Below are positions 1 through 13,600 of a stretch of DNA of 64,000 nt, in pieces. Position 1 is the stretch's first letter. Every line of letters starts with the position of its first letter. The DNA is from Smittia aterrima. Lineage: Eukaryota; Arthropoda; Insecta; Diptera; Chironomidae. The translations under genes and the position numbers were made by a program. The stretch spans positions 12,648,001 to 12,712,000 of the forward strand of contig CP093831.1 in NCBI GenBank assembly GCA_033063855.1, written 5' to 3'. The notes under the pieces were generated by a model that made no database searches, was not told where the DNA came from, and saw nothing but the letters and a program-made list of their open reading frames with translations.

Positions 1-1651
1 AACACATCACGCGAGATGAAATTTTAAATTAGTTGAAATTATTTGTGGGTTTTTATTGGCAAGTTCTCAACCGGCTCAACGAGGATGCTCCGAGCAAATT
101 TTTACGATGTTTTCATTAATTTATTTATTTCTTTGAAATGTTTTGATGCGAAGAAAATTTACAAAGACTTAATAATTATTAAATTTAATGTTGATGATTT
201 TCTTTCAAGTTCGGAAGGAAGAAGTTTTCCGCATTCGATGATCACACGAAGTTTTCTTAGTAATTTATGTTTGTTCGAGATTACTTCGCTTGAAATGGTT
301 GAGACTTTTATTTATTTTAATTAAGTTCATGATTCTTCGCTTATCGCTCAGTTTTATTAAATTCTTGTGAATGAAATTAAAAAGTCTTTTAATGCGGCTA
401 TCAAAAGGCAAACAAGGTGATAACCGGGACTTTAAAGGTGAATCAGACTATTTATTTATTAGATTCTCACACCGAGTATCACAGCTCATCACTTCATTGT
501 GATTTTTACCGACGAACGAGTTGGTTGATATTTTTTTATTTGCAATTTTCAAACGAATTGATAATTTTGCTAAACGAATTTGGCAGCGCAATTGAAAGTG
601 AGCGGAATAATTTAATCAAATTTCTAGTTAAGCATGACCAACCTTGATTAAAAATATTTTATTTTCATTCCAGAAATAAATGCAAAAGACTGACAGAGAC
701 AAGTAAATCAACATTAAACGACTTGCGATGGCTCCGTCAGGGGAGGTTCGTGATAAAAGCTTTGGTAAGTTCGTTCTGTGATTCTCGTTTCTTTGTTGTC
801 TCGAAAGCATTTTTAAGAGACGAGGAACACGCCTTCTTGCTGTTTACACTCCTCGAATTTCATCACAGTCACTTGTTGAATGTTTATAAACAAAAAGAAA
901 TTTATTTCAAAATTTTCTTGCTCGAAAGCTTTTCAAACAGAAACTTAATCGCAGCAATTAAAATACTCTTTGCCTTAAAATTTCACTTACAACTCTGTCA
1001 ATGATTAACGAAGAAATCATAATGAAGATCATCCTACTCATGTGTCGTACTATGTGTGCTTCGAGTAATTATGCATGAAGTGATTGAATAATTATTTCCA
1101 TAACTAAATGTAAACAGAACAAATCACTCTGTCATCGGATCTCCGCTTGAATAAACGTTTAAACTTCTCCAGTCAATCTTCCAACTCCATCTCTGTCGTA
1201 AATACAATTGCGCAAAAAGTTCTCGCTTGTGTTCGTCACTTGAAAACCGATCGTATTTCAGGTACAAAGCCGAGTTCGCTTTTATTTACAAAACATCAGA
1301 CTTTTCAATATCTCAAAGCGTTTGGTCAGCAGTTTGAACTGAGCTGTCGTTCAGTCACAGTCAGTCGTTGAGTGATTCTCGTGAAGTCGATTGCATTTGA
1401 TTCAGTTTATTGAATAAAATTTATTCGCTAGAGATATCGATAAAACGTTTCCATGTTTTCTTGTGACTGTGATTGTGAATCATCTGTTCTCGTAGCACAC
1501 ATTGCCCAAAACTGACACAAATATTTGATTGGGAAGATAAGAAACTCAGTTAAAGATAATGATAGCGTCGTAGCTATAGGAACGTGTAGTTTAGTTGTAA
1601 GAAAGTCTCGTTTTTCGAGAGAAATAAAATTGTGAAAATAAAGATTTAAAC
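1..1651. other. 5' flank of the choline transporter-like gene
   Basis: No supportable coding exon lies here. The short frames present have no recognisable protein and no conserved splice pattern. The stretch should contain the promoter and non-coding 5' exon(s) of the + strand transporter gene that starts at 1652. Two overlapping initiator-like TCAGTC motifs at 1351-1366 are possible transcription start sites, but nothing else supports them. Confidence 0.5.
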
Positions 1652-4600
1652 ATGGACACATCTAATGCCAGTGGTCGAGCGTTGTTGGATGACACAGTCG
1701 AGCTTAAGAGTAGTGAAGAGCACTCGATCATAGTCAAGTCTCTAATTTACTTTTGAATTTTCACAGGAGATAAGTTCCAGTATGATAAACAATTCAGAGG
1801 TCCATTGGCACGCAGATCTTGCACTGATGTCATCTGCTTGATGTTCTTCTTCGTTTTTCTGATTGCGTTCGGCTTCGCTGGTTATTATGGTGAGTAAAGA
1901 AAGAAGTGAAATAACCAAATGAAGCTAATTGGTTTTTTAAATTTAGCTTATCGCGAAGGAGACTTGAATCGTTTGCTTGTCCCCCGTGATACGGAAGGAC
2001 TCCAATGTGGACAAGACAGTGAAGTTGTGGATAAACCGTTTCTCGTGTTTTTCGATTTAGCAAAATGCGCTGATCCTCTCGTTCCACTAAATGGCTGTCC
2101 AACACCACAAACCTGCGTCAGCAAATGCCCAAGCTCCAATTTCGTTCATAACAAAGCGACGTGCGAACAGAACTTTGGAGCTTACAAGGAAAGATTGATT
2201 TGCACTCGACAGACGAACATGGCTTCCATCAGAAACTGCGATGACGTTGAGAAAATGATTGCAGGAGAGCAGTGCTCAAAGTGGTACTTGAAGTCCGAGC
2301 CATGTAAGTACTTTAAATCTCAACGACATCCCACACTTCCGATAGAAAGATATTACCAACAATTAGTTAATCTAAGAATTTTGACCTAATTGAATTCATG
2401 AAAACTTCATTTTCGTCGTTGTTTCATCAAAAAGGGAATTAGACTTCCGTTTCGAACGCTTTTGTGATGAGTTCGTCATTTTAACTGTTTTCGATAATTT
2501 CTGTTTGTTTCCATCGCTTTGTTGTAAATTTAGTTTTCAACCTTTGCCTCTCCGATCTTCTGCCATTGAACTACGAGTGCAGTGCTAAGATCTATAATGA
2601 GGATAACAATGGTAGATTCCAGCGCGATGCCTATGAGCCAAAAATTGAAGCAAAAGTTGAATCAAGGCTCTTGGCGTCTGACAGATGCACGCGCGTTGAT
2701 CCAGCAAAGCGACGAAAGCTGAAGGAGAAATTCGAGATGGCAGAATCATATTTAGGAAGATTCATTGGAAATATCTTAAAGCACTTCACAGACGAGAGAA
2801 ACGTGCAAGGGGTAAGACGATTGCGTTGGTTCTGGCTCTCATGTTGCATGGACGTTCACCTTAATGCTTGAAGAGAATGCTGAAACGATTTACTTCATAA
2901 CAGATCTAACGTCACGCTTTGTGCTGGAGGCTTTGAAACTTAATCTTTAGCATTGTAGTTTTAGTTTACGTTGGTGGAATTTTCTCGTAGTTAGTTCAAC
3001 ATTTCGCTACTTCGCAATTCTTTTATTTTTCAAACACATAAACGACAACTTTATTCTTTGATTAGTGGGCAATCTTTGTTTTCCTATGGAGATAGAAAAC
3101 GTCATCGACGTTATCGAACAATCCGAGATGGTGAAGGCTCTGTACAATTTACAGTTGATCGGATCGCTCAACGGGGTGAGTCAGACAGAAGTGGCTAACA
3201 GCACTAACTCGAGTCGAGAAAGCATGAAAAAACTTTTCTAAAATTCCACCTTTTACTGCATGAAGTTTTACAAATTATTTCCAAACTTAAAAACAATTCT
3301 AATTTTACATAAATTTGCGCAGATGGGTCAATTGATTGTTGAGGATACGATAAATACTTGGCCAGTCCTGGCTGTGGGACTTCTGATCGCTGCACTTGCT
3401 TCACTGATTATCATTGCCATCATGCGTTGGGTAGCTGGACCAATCGTTTGGTTATCAATCGTTGGAGTTATCGCTTTACTTGGAGCTGGTGAGTAATTTA
3501 ATCCATGTCGGGAAATGCCAATTTCTCGTTGTACTCTTTGATTGCGATGACCTTCACAAATCGTTTTTGAATCTTTCCTGATGGTGTCATCGGAATTTCG
3601 TCGACGAAATGAACTCCGCCGTGGAGATGTTTATATTCGGGCAGTCGCTCTGCCACAAAGTTAAAGATAAATTTCTCTGTTAAATCTTCAAAGCCTGGAC
3701 GACGAACGACAACTGCCGCTGGCAAGTTTATAGTTGTTTTATCAGGAATTCCAACGACAGAAACAAGTTCAACACCCTCAATCGATTCAATGATATTTTC
3801 GATCTCTGATGGATTCACTTGGTGACCTTTGTGCTTCATAATTTCTTTCTTTCTGTCAATGATGAAAACGCATCCGTTCTCATCAATAAATCCAATGTCT
3901 CCAGTTTTGAGAAATTCTTCTGAATCAAGTGCATTCTTTGTTGCTTCTGGATTATCGTAATATCCCTAAAAGATAACAAAACTGGTTAACTCATTTTCGA
4001 AATATTTCAAAAGCGAAACTCATACCAAAAACTTAAATTCCGGTTTCGCAAGAATTTCTCCAGTTTGACCGATTTCGAGAGCGCTGTCTTGTTTATCAAC
4101 GACCTTGACAAATATATTTGGATTTATGCATCCGACTGTTAGTCCATTTATTGAATCTGTTGGTGCAGTTGTTGATATTGCAATGCATGCTTCACTCATT
4201 CCATAAGAGACGATCAAAGGATGTCGCGGGAAGACATCGCGGAATTCTTTCCTCAAGTGCTCAGAGACGATACTTCCAGTAACAGCAAATATTTTGACTC
4301 CAGTAAAATCTCGAGGATCGAGCAATGGTGACTGAAGCAAAAGCAAAAGCTGATGAGGTGCTGCTTGAAAATAGCTCACGTTGTGTTTCTTAATAATGTG
4401 AATCAATAGCTCAACGCTAAAAGGTTGAGCTGTTAGAATTTTCGAATCTCTCGGTCTAAAGGCGACGATGATTATTGAAAGCAAACCAGTCGACCAATAA
4501 ATCGGACTGAAAGTTAACGAGCAGAAACTTTCTGGCGGGTTAAATAACTTGATATTCGACAAGATGTTAGCATGCGAGAGACAAACTCCTTTGTTAGCGC

Positions 4601-7600
4601 CTGTCACTCCAGAGCTGCATAAAATCACGGCCAGAGTTTCTCGTGAGTCGCCGAGGATTGGAGCTCTAAAAGATTAAAAGATAACGATTGATTTAGCTTT
4701 AGCTTATCGTTATTACTTACTCGTATGAATCTTCTTGGCCAGTCGGTGTGAGCAAGTCTTCAATGCTACGAACACCTTCGACTTTTCCTCGTAATGTGAT
4801 AATCGTCGCGTCATTTGAGATCTCGTTAAGAGAAATTTTCGTTTCCTCATAAACATCGGCATCGCAGAAAACTAATTTAGGCTTCGTTTGTTTAAACATG
4901 TGAGTGATGTCATCTCTCTTGAAGCTAGCGTCGAGCAGGTTGATGGGGGCACCGATGAGAATACTTCCATAAATTGTTTGAGGTAACTCGATCGAGTTTC
5001 GACAAATGAACCCGATCATGTCACCACTTTTAACTCCGAGTTTTGTTAAATTTTGCGCAACTCTAATTGCAGCAATTCTCGTTTCGAAACACGTCATAGC
5101 GACACCTGTGTCGTGACAAATGTGTAATGTTCTCTCGGGCGTTTCCGCCAATTTCTTCAAGACCTCTGCTCCGATCGAAGTGTCAAAAGCGAAATCATTC
5201 GAAACCTTCGGACCTTCCCAAGTCTTCGTTTCCGCATTAAATGTTGCCGGCATGTTCTCCATTGTAATAATTCAATTTAATTCAATTTACAAAACCACAG
5301 AACTTTATTTAATTATCTCTAATTGGCAATTTTCTTCTCACTTGAAAATAAACGTTGCGATAAGAAACTGTGACTCACTTTCTACGAAACGATCCGGCTC
5401 GACTCGAGAAATGTGTAGAACTGAACAAAAGAGAATTCATACAAGAAATAAGTTTACAAAGTCCGCATACGAGCGCATGTGATGATGTTCACGTATCTGC
5501 TGACTTAGAAGAGAAGAGGGGAAATAGAAAAAATGTTTTTATTCAAAGACACTGCTTGCACATTCAAGAAATATTGTAAACATCTAACTCACACATTTTT
5601 AAAGATCCAACTGATATTTGTTGAGTGTCATCATCCGGTAAGCCGGCATGAAAATTACTAAAAATAAAAACAAAGACTCGTAATTAGATCACGAGATTTT
5701 CGTAAGTTTTACACGCAAAGGCTCGTCAAACGATTTTCCCAGAAGCTAACCGAATGTTTGCCAAACAGAAGTTGTTTCATGCAAGGTCACTGCGTTGTTT
5801 CTCAAGTTTAAATCTACTTGGTAAACAGTAAAACGAGGCTCGTGTGTTTAAACAATAGTTTCAGACTTTAAAAGATTCAAAAGAAAAATCACTGGCAACT
5901 GAAAGTGAATTACAAAACCATGAATAATTCTGATGAATATAACTAACGTCGCAGTATTGGACTTTATTGAATAGTTCGAATGAATTTAAAGATAAGAGAG
6001 ATAAAGCGGGAATCGACAGTTGTACTGAAAGTTTGTAAACAACTAAAAATTTCAATTTAGAAGTTTCAAATATTTTATCGCTTGTAGCGATCATTATGCA
6101 TACTGATCGCGATTTCTCTAACTTTTCGTCTCAAAATCTTTCCATTGCAATTCGATGGAAGTTCTTGAACGAAGTAAACGCCTCCGTAAAGATGTTTATA
6201 AAAGGGAAGCTTCTCTGCAACGACTGAGACAATGTCGTGTTCCGTCAGTGATTTAAATCCAGGCAAACGAACAACTAAAGCTGTGGGAAGATTTGTTGCT
6301 TTGGCATCGGGAATTCCAATTACTGAAGCAAGTTCAACGCCATCAATTGACTCGATTACACTTTCGATCTCTGACGGAGTGATCTAAAACAAAGTTGAAC
6401 TTAATTTTTTTATTTTTTAAATTATTTTTAATCAACTTACCAAGTGATCTCTGTACTTGAATGTATCGTGATTCGAATCCAAAATGTAAATATTTCCTTG
6501 TTTGTCGAGATATCCTAAATCGCCTGTCTTGAGAAATCCCTCACAATCGACATTATCATCTGAATTTTCTTGACTGTTGTAATATCCTTGAAATTTAAAT
6601 TCAGGTTTAGCGCAGATTTCTCCAACCTCTCCAAGATCCAAAGGATTTCCTTCATCATCGATAATCTTAATTTGAATACTTGTGAAAGTTTTTCCTACTT
6701 TAAGTCCTTCTGCTTTCTCTCCTGGCGGGCACGCAGCGATAAACATTTCCGCTGTGCCATAAGAAATCATCAAAGTCTTATCGGGAAACGTAATTTTAAA
6801 TTTCTCACGAAGACCTTCGCTCGCAACGGAGCCTGTACATGAGAAGAGTATAATACTAGAAAAGTCACCATTTTGCACTGCTGGTGAGTTGACGAGGGAA
6901 TTGAGATGAACTGGTTGAAGCACAATGACAGTAACGCGATATTGTTCAATAAGTCTAATGCACAGATCCGGACTAAATGGTTGAATGGTACAAATTCTTG
7001 TCTCTCCAATTCTGAATGGCGCCAAAAACATTCCAACGAGTCCTGTGGCCGCGTAGATTGAACTGAAGTTTAGCGAGATAAACTCTTTCAATGATCTGAC
7101 CTTCAAACTAGCGAATTGGAGAATACTTGTGTGAGGCATACAAACTCCACGGGGAGGTCCCGTCGTTTCTGAGGTGCAAACTATCGCTATCAGTTTTTCC
7201 GAGGCTCTCTTATCAAACTTGAGTGGCTTAAAGTGATATTCAGTTCCCGTCGGAACTAAAAGCTCGTTAACAAATGGAACGACTGGAATTTTTTTTATTA
7301 CTGTGAATATCATTGCGTTGTTCTTGATTTCATGAAGAGCTTCCTTTGTAGTTACGAAGAGGTCATGATCACAGAATACGAGTTTCGGTCTGGTTTTACC
7401 GAAAACCATCATCATTCTCTCTTTCGTGTATGACACATGAAGCGGATTGATCGGAGCTCCTATCAAAGCACAGCCAAAGATAAGAGGCAAAATGTTGCCA
7501 GAAGTTCTGCAAATAAAGCCAATGACGTCATCTTGCTTTATTCCTAATCTTTGTAGATTTTGCGCGACACGAATACTCGACAGTTTCACTTCCGAACAAG

Positions 7601-10600
7601 TTACACTTGATGATTCTTCATGATTAATTTGCAAAACTCTGTCAGGTGTCTCATCAAGAGCTTCTAAAAGTTTTTCACCGTAATAAATGTCAAGTGGGTA
7701 CTTGTAAGCATTGCAATCTCCTGTCCAAATTTTAGTTCGAGAGTTATAAGTTCCAGTTGCCATTCCTCTCAAAACAAAAACGACACTTTAAACACAGCCT
7801 TCAACGTTAGCAGTTATCGCGCGACTAGTTGTGTTCTTACTCGAACAACTTTAGCTTTTTTGTTAACACACTTACAATTCCATTGATAACGAAGCGTTAT
7901 CAGAATGTTGCCAAAAACGGAATAGTGATAAGAACATTCCTAATTGGGAGCTAGCACGTATACCAAATTTATTAAATATCATAAAGCAAAGAAGGGAAAT
8001 GTCCGAGTGGAACTGCTTGTTCAAATTTTTTTAGCAAGAACTAAGTCCACAACTGATTACACAAAACTCGATACTGATCAATGGAAATGATTAGCTCAAT
8101 CAGAATTGGTATCAATATTAAAAGATCGTTTTCTTTTGCACTTTTAATAAAAGGTTTTCATGAATCTACAAACTTAGATAAACCAAACTCAAAATCAAGC
8201 TTAAAAGCTCTACGAAAGCTCAATGAAAGCTTTTTCTTAAAAGCTCAATTTAAAGCTCAAATGAATTAATTTTCTTTAATTCTGCTAAGAACGATTTCAC
8301 TGACGGCTCGTTTCTTTATCTTTCCTGATGGTGTTGTTGGAATCTGGTCAACGAAGTAAACTCCACCAGCGAGTTGTTTGTAAATTGGCAACTTCGAAGC
8401 CACATAATCCATGATTGATTTCTCTGTCAAAGACTCGAAGCCAATTTTCTTCACGATGACCGCTGCTGGCAAAGTATCGTAAATTGGATCAGGAATTCCA
8501 ACGACAGAAACAAACTTAACGCCGCTCATCGTCTCGATGAAGCTTTCGATTTCTGAGAGGTTTATTTGATAACCTCGACACTTGACAATTTCTTTCTTTC
8601 GATCGATGACATAAAATTTGCCATTTTCGTCGATATATCCGATGTCTCCAGATTTAAAGAAACCTTCGTCATCGATTGAGTTCTTTGTTATTTCGGGATT
8701 GTTGTAGTAACCCTAAACAAAAATTGTTTAATTATTTTTAAAGTAAAAACTGATTTTGCTTGGACCTTACCAAAAATTTTATTTTTGATTTAATACAAAT
8801 TTCTCCGACTTCGTTCACTCCAAGTTTGTAACCATCCTCGTCAACAATTTTAAAAGCTGAGTTTGGAAAAATGGGCGATCCGACACAAAGTTTTTGCTTA
8901 TAGTCTCCAGGAGAAGTAATTGACACTCCATACTCGGTCATTCCGTAAACGATCTTCAAGTTCTTCTCAGGAAATAAGTCAGCAAACTTTTCCCTTAACG
9001 TCTCAGAAACGATTGAGCCCAAGGCTGTTATGTTTTTCAAGCATTCGTGATTAACTGATCTGGGAAAATCTGATTGCAAAATAAGCGATAAGTTCATCGG
9101 AGGAATAGTCATGTCAGTTGGCTGGAACTTTGCAACGATTTCAGTTAATTTATCGACGCTGAATCCTTCACGAGGCATAATTCGTGTATCATTTGCCGTG
9201 ATCGGGATAAAAATGTGCGGGAAGAATCCTGAGCCCCAAAAGAAGGGACTGAAACAAACCGATCTTGTTGCGAAGTTTTGAGAAGGTGTCATAGCTGACC
9301 ATTGGCGAAATGCAAGATGAGAGATCATTACACCTTTCGGCAAGCTTAGAAAAAAAAATAAAAAAAAATTGAATCCTAATAATTTATGTAGATTAAAGAG
9401 TCTTACCCAGTTGTCCCTGAAGAACACAAAATCGCAAGAACTTTTTTATCGGAAGGTTGATTGAATTTTGGCGAAACAAAATTTTCTTCGTCTCCAGTTG
9501 GAGTAAGAAGCTCTTTAAAATTTAATTCATGTTCGTTCTCGTCTCCGTATGTAATCGAATAAATTTTCGCATCATTTCCAAGTTCATTCAAAGCTTCTCG
9601 AATTTTCGTCACTTGATCAGAATCACAAATTACGATTTTTGGATTCGTTTGTTGGTACAAATGTTTGATGTCGTCTTTGGTAAACGAAAGATCCAAAGGA
9701 TTCACTGGAGCTCCAGTCAAAACGCATCCGAACAAAGCCATTGTTAGTTCATGAGAATGACGACAAATTATTCCAACGACATCTTCTGACTTAATTCCGA
9801 TCTTTGTCAAATTCTGAGCCACTCGGATACTTTTGATTCTTAACTCATCACAAGACAATTCAGAATTATCCTCCACAGAAATTTGACAAATTCTTGTTGG
9901 AGTTTCACTGAGTTTTTCTAAAATCAATTCACCAAAATAAGTTTCTTTCCCGATTAAATAATTGGAAACTTTTTCCGATTCCCAAATTTTTAATTCGCGA
10001 TTAAAAGCAGCCATCTTTTGAATAAGCGATTTTATGAGCGACTGTTTTTCATGCAATTCAATTCGAGCCCTTTTATATGATTGCAAAATGCAGTCACTTG
10101 TGAGAAAGTAAATTGGTTAAATGATTTGCAATTTTATTAAACGCGCGTCTTATCAGAATGATTCAAATTGAAGCAAGCATGTGAACACACGTCGCTTAAC
10201 AATAACAAGGCAATTAGTTCACCTTCAGTAAAATTACTTGAAGGGCTTCGCTCGCTTTTCTCACGAATAAAAATCCCTACTTGCTGCTTCTATTTAAAAG
10301 TGGTAAACAATTTGTTGTCACCATGAAATGACAAAAATCACAGTTGAATAAACAAATTCTTCATTTCGCAATAATGTTCTGATTCTGGCTCAGAGCGTTA
10401 AGGTAAATATCGTTTTATCAGTCATGACCGTGTTATTGGTTGTTCGATAATTTCCTTTGCACAATTTCGCTGACGATTTGTTTCTTTATCTTTCCTGATG
10501 CTGTCGTCGGCATTTCGTCAACGAAGTAAACTCCTCCAGCGAGTTGCATGTAAGTTGGCAGTTTCGAAGCCACTAGGTCAGCGATCGACTTATCTGTCAT

Positions 10601-13600
10601 AAATTCAAATCCACTTCGCTTTACGACGACAGCAGCCGGCATAGTATCGTAAATTGGATCCGGAATTCCGACAACAGAAACAAACTTAACGCCTTTCATC
10701 GTCTCGATGACGCTTTCAATGTCTGAGAGGTTTATTTGATAACCTCGGCACTTGACGATTTCTTTCTTTCGATCGATGATATGAAGTTTCCTATTTCCGT
10801 CGAAGTAGCCGACGTCTCCTGATTTATAGAAACCTTCGTCATCGATCGCGTTCTTTGTCGCTTCAAGATTATTGTAGTAACCCTAAATTAAAGTTTTTAT
10901 TGATTTGAGGAACGTTCTTGATCTCGTCGTTCTTACCAAAAATTTGTTCGTCGATTTAAAGCAAATTTCTCCTGGATCGTTAACTCCAAGCTTGTGGCCA
11001 TCTTCGTCAACAATTTTGATAATTAAGTTTGGAATTAGTGATCCGACACAAAGATTATCCTTGTAGTCATTGGAAACGGTCATACAAATTACTCCTCTTT
11101 CCGACATTGCATAAGCAATTATCAGACTTTTCTCTGGAAACACTTCCGCGAATTTCGTTCTTAAAGGCACAGAAACAATTGATCCTACACAAAATATCGT
11201 CGTCAGGCATTCATGATCTACTGTCTGAGGAAAATCTGATTGCAATATCAATGGCAAGTACATTGTTGGAATCAACATGTCGGTTGTCTTATATTTGGAA
11301 GTTATTTCTTTTAATTTTTCTACGCTGAAATTTTCGCGTGTGAGAAGTCGCGTGTCATTTAATCTGAATGGAACTGAAAGGTTTGTAGAAAAACCTGAAC
11401 CCCCGTAAAAAGGGCTAAAGCAAAGCGATCGTGTTTGTGTTGATGATAATGGAGTTAACGACCAGGATAAGCACAAGGAATGTGATAACATAACGCCCTT
11501 CGGCAATCTGTAAGACTTCAGTTGTTATCAGTGTTCAAGATAAAGGTAAACTTCTTGCTCACCCAGTTGTTCCTGATGAATACTGAAGCGTAAGAATTTT
11601 CTCATCAGAAGTTTGATCAAACTTTGGAGCCACAAATTCTTCTTCTTCTCCAGTTGGCTTCAAAAGCTCTTGAAAGTTCAATTCTTGATTGTAGAAATTA
11701 TTTGGAAGCGAATAAATTCTTGCGTCGTTTCTAAGTCCACTCAAAGCTTCTCGAACTTTCGTCACTTGATCGGAATCACAAATCACGATCTTTGGTTTCG
11801 TTTGGCTAAATAAATGTTTGATGTCATTCATTGTTAAAGAAAGATCCAAAGGATTCACAGGAGCTCCAATCAAAACGCATCCGTATAAAGCCATCGTCAA
11901 TTCATGACAGTGACGGCAAATTATTTCGACGACGTCTCCTGACTTAATTCCGATCTTTGTCAAATTCTGAGCCACTCGAATACTTTTGATTCTCAGTTCG
12001 TCACATGACAGCTCAGAATTGTCGTCCACTAAAATTTGACAAACTCTGTTTGGAGTTTCCTTGAGCTTCTCCAAAATCAGTTCACCAAAGAATATATCGT
12101 TTGCAAATGGAGAAGGAAATTTCACTCCTTCCCAAACTTTAGTTTCTTCATCGAATTTCTGCATTCTCACAATTTAGTTAACTTAACTGTCTAAGCTTCA
12201 AAAACTTTCTGACTTTTACCAAATCAATTGTCGAGCTTCTTAAATATTGCCTTATTATCTTCTGATTATTTACTATCGCAAATACAACGCGATATGATTA
12301 AAAATGTCATACTTTTTGTATGACTAAAGTTTGTAACTTTATTATGAGCTTTCATCTTTTGTTAATGTTACATGAGACTGCAATTGTAAATTGTTTAAAA
12401 TCAAAAGTTCTAAGTCAAATGATTATTGATTTAGCATTAACGTTCCCTCGAGCGCTCCTTCATGTCCAGATGGTCCTTTGTGTTTAGCATGCTTTGCACA
12501 ATTTCGCTGACGATTCGTTTCTTTATCTTTCCCGATGCTGTTGTCGGCAATTGATCAACGAAGTAAACTCCTCCAGCGAGTTGTTTGTAAATCGGAAGTT
12601 TCGAAGCCACTAGGTCAGCGATCGACTTCTCTGTCATAAATTCAAATCCACTTCGTTTCACGATAACAGCTGCGGGCAAAGTATCGTAAATTGGATGAGG
12701 AATTCCGACAACAGAAACAAACTTAACGCCACTCATCGTCTCGATGACGCTTTCAATGTCTGAGAGGTTTATTTGATAACCTCGGCACTTGACAATTTCT
12801 TTCTTCCGATCGATGACATGAAGTTTTCCATTTTCGTCGAAGTAGCCGACGTCTCCAGATTTAAAGAAACCTTCGTCGTCAATTGCGTTCTTTGTCGCTT
12901 CAGGATTATTGTAGTAACCCTAAAGTAAATTAAAGTTTTTATTGATTTGAGGAACGTTCTTGATCGCATCGTTCTTACCAAAAATTTGTTGTTTGATTTA
13001 AGGCAAATTTCTCCAGCCTCATTCACTCCAAGTTTCTGACCATCTTCGTCAACAATTTTAACGACAACATTCGGAAGTATTGATCCGACACAAAGATTGT
13101 TCTTATAGTCACCCGGAGAAGTGAAAGTTACGCCACCTCCATCTGTCATTCCATAAAAAATGTCCAAGTTCTTCTCAGGAAAACTTTTTGCGAACTTCTC
13201 CCTTAGTGGTACAGAAGCGATTGACCCTACAACTGTAATAGTTTTTAAGCATTCATGGTTTGCTACATCTAAGAAATCTGATTGCAATAGCAACGTCAAG
13301 TTCATTGGCGGCAATATTAACTCAGTCAGCTGATACTTTGCAACTATTTGTGTTAACTTTTCAACACTAAACCCTTCACGCGTGAACAGTCGCTTGTCGT
13401 TTTTTTTGAAAGCAACGGCAGTATTTGGAATAAAACCTGAACCCCAGAAAAAAGGGCTAAAACTGAGCGATCGTGTTTGTTCTGATGATGGTGGAGCTAA
13501 AAACCAGGAAAAGAGCGCAGAATGTGATAACATAACGCCCTTCGGAAATCTGTAACATTTTTACTGTTATCAGTCTTCAAGATAAAATTAAATTGCTTGC

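Noticed and set aside
1147..1371. 74-codon frame just upstream of the transporter gene
   Set aside because: It overlaps the likely transcription start region, lacks an ATG start, and does not splice in frame to the transporter.
7764..7772. Upstream start for ligase B
   Set aside because: The codon at 7772 is TTG; the first ATG is at 7763. Similar GTG/TTG extensions of C, D, E and F were discarded for the same reason.
12769..13533. Ligase E exon 2 reading through into exon 3 territory as one frame
   Set aside because: The intron happens to lack a stop, but GT-AG borders at the same place as in A, C, D, F and G, and the correct frame downstream, show it is spliced.
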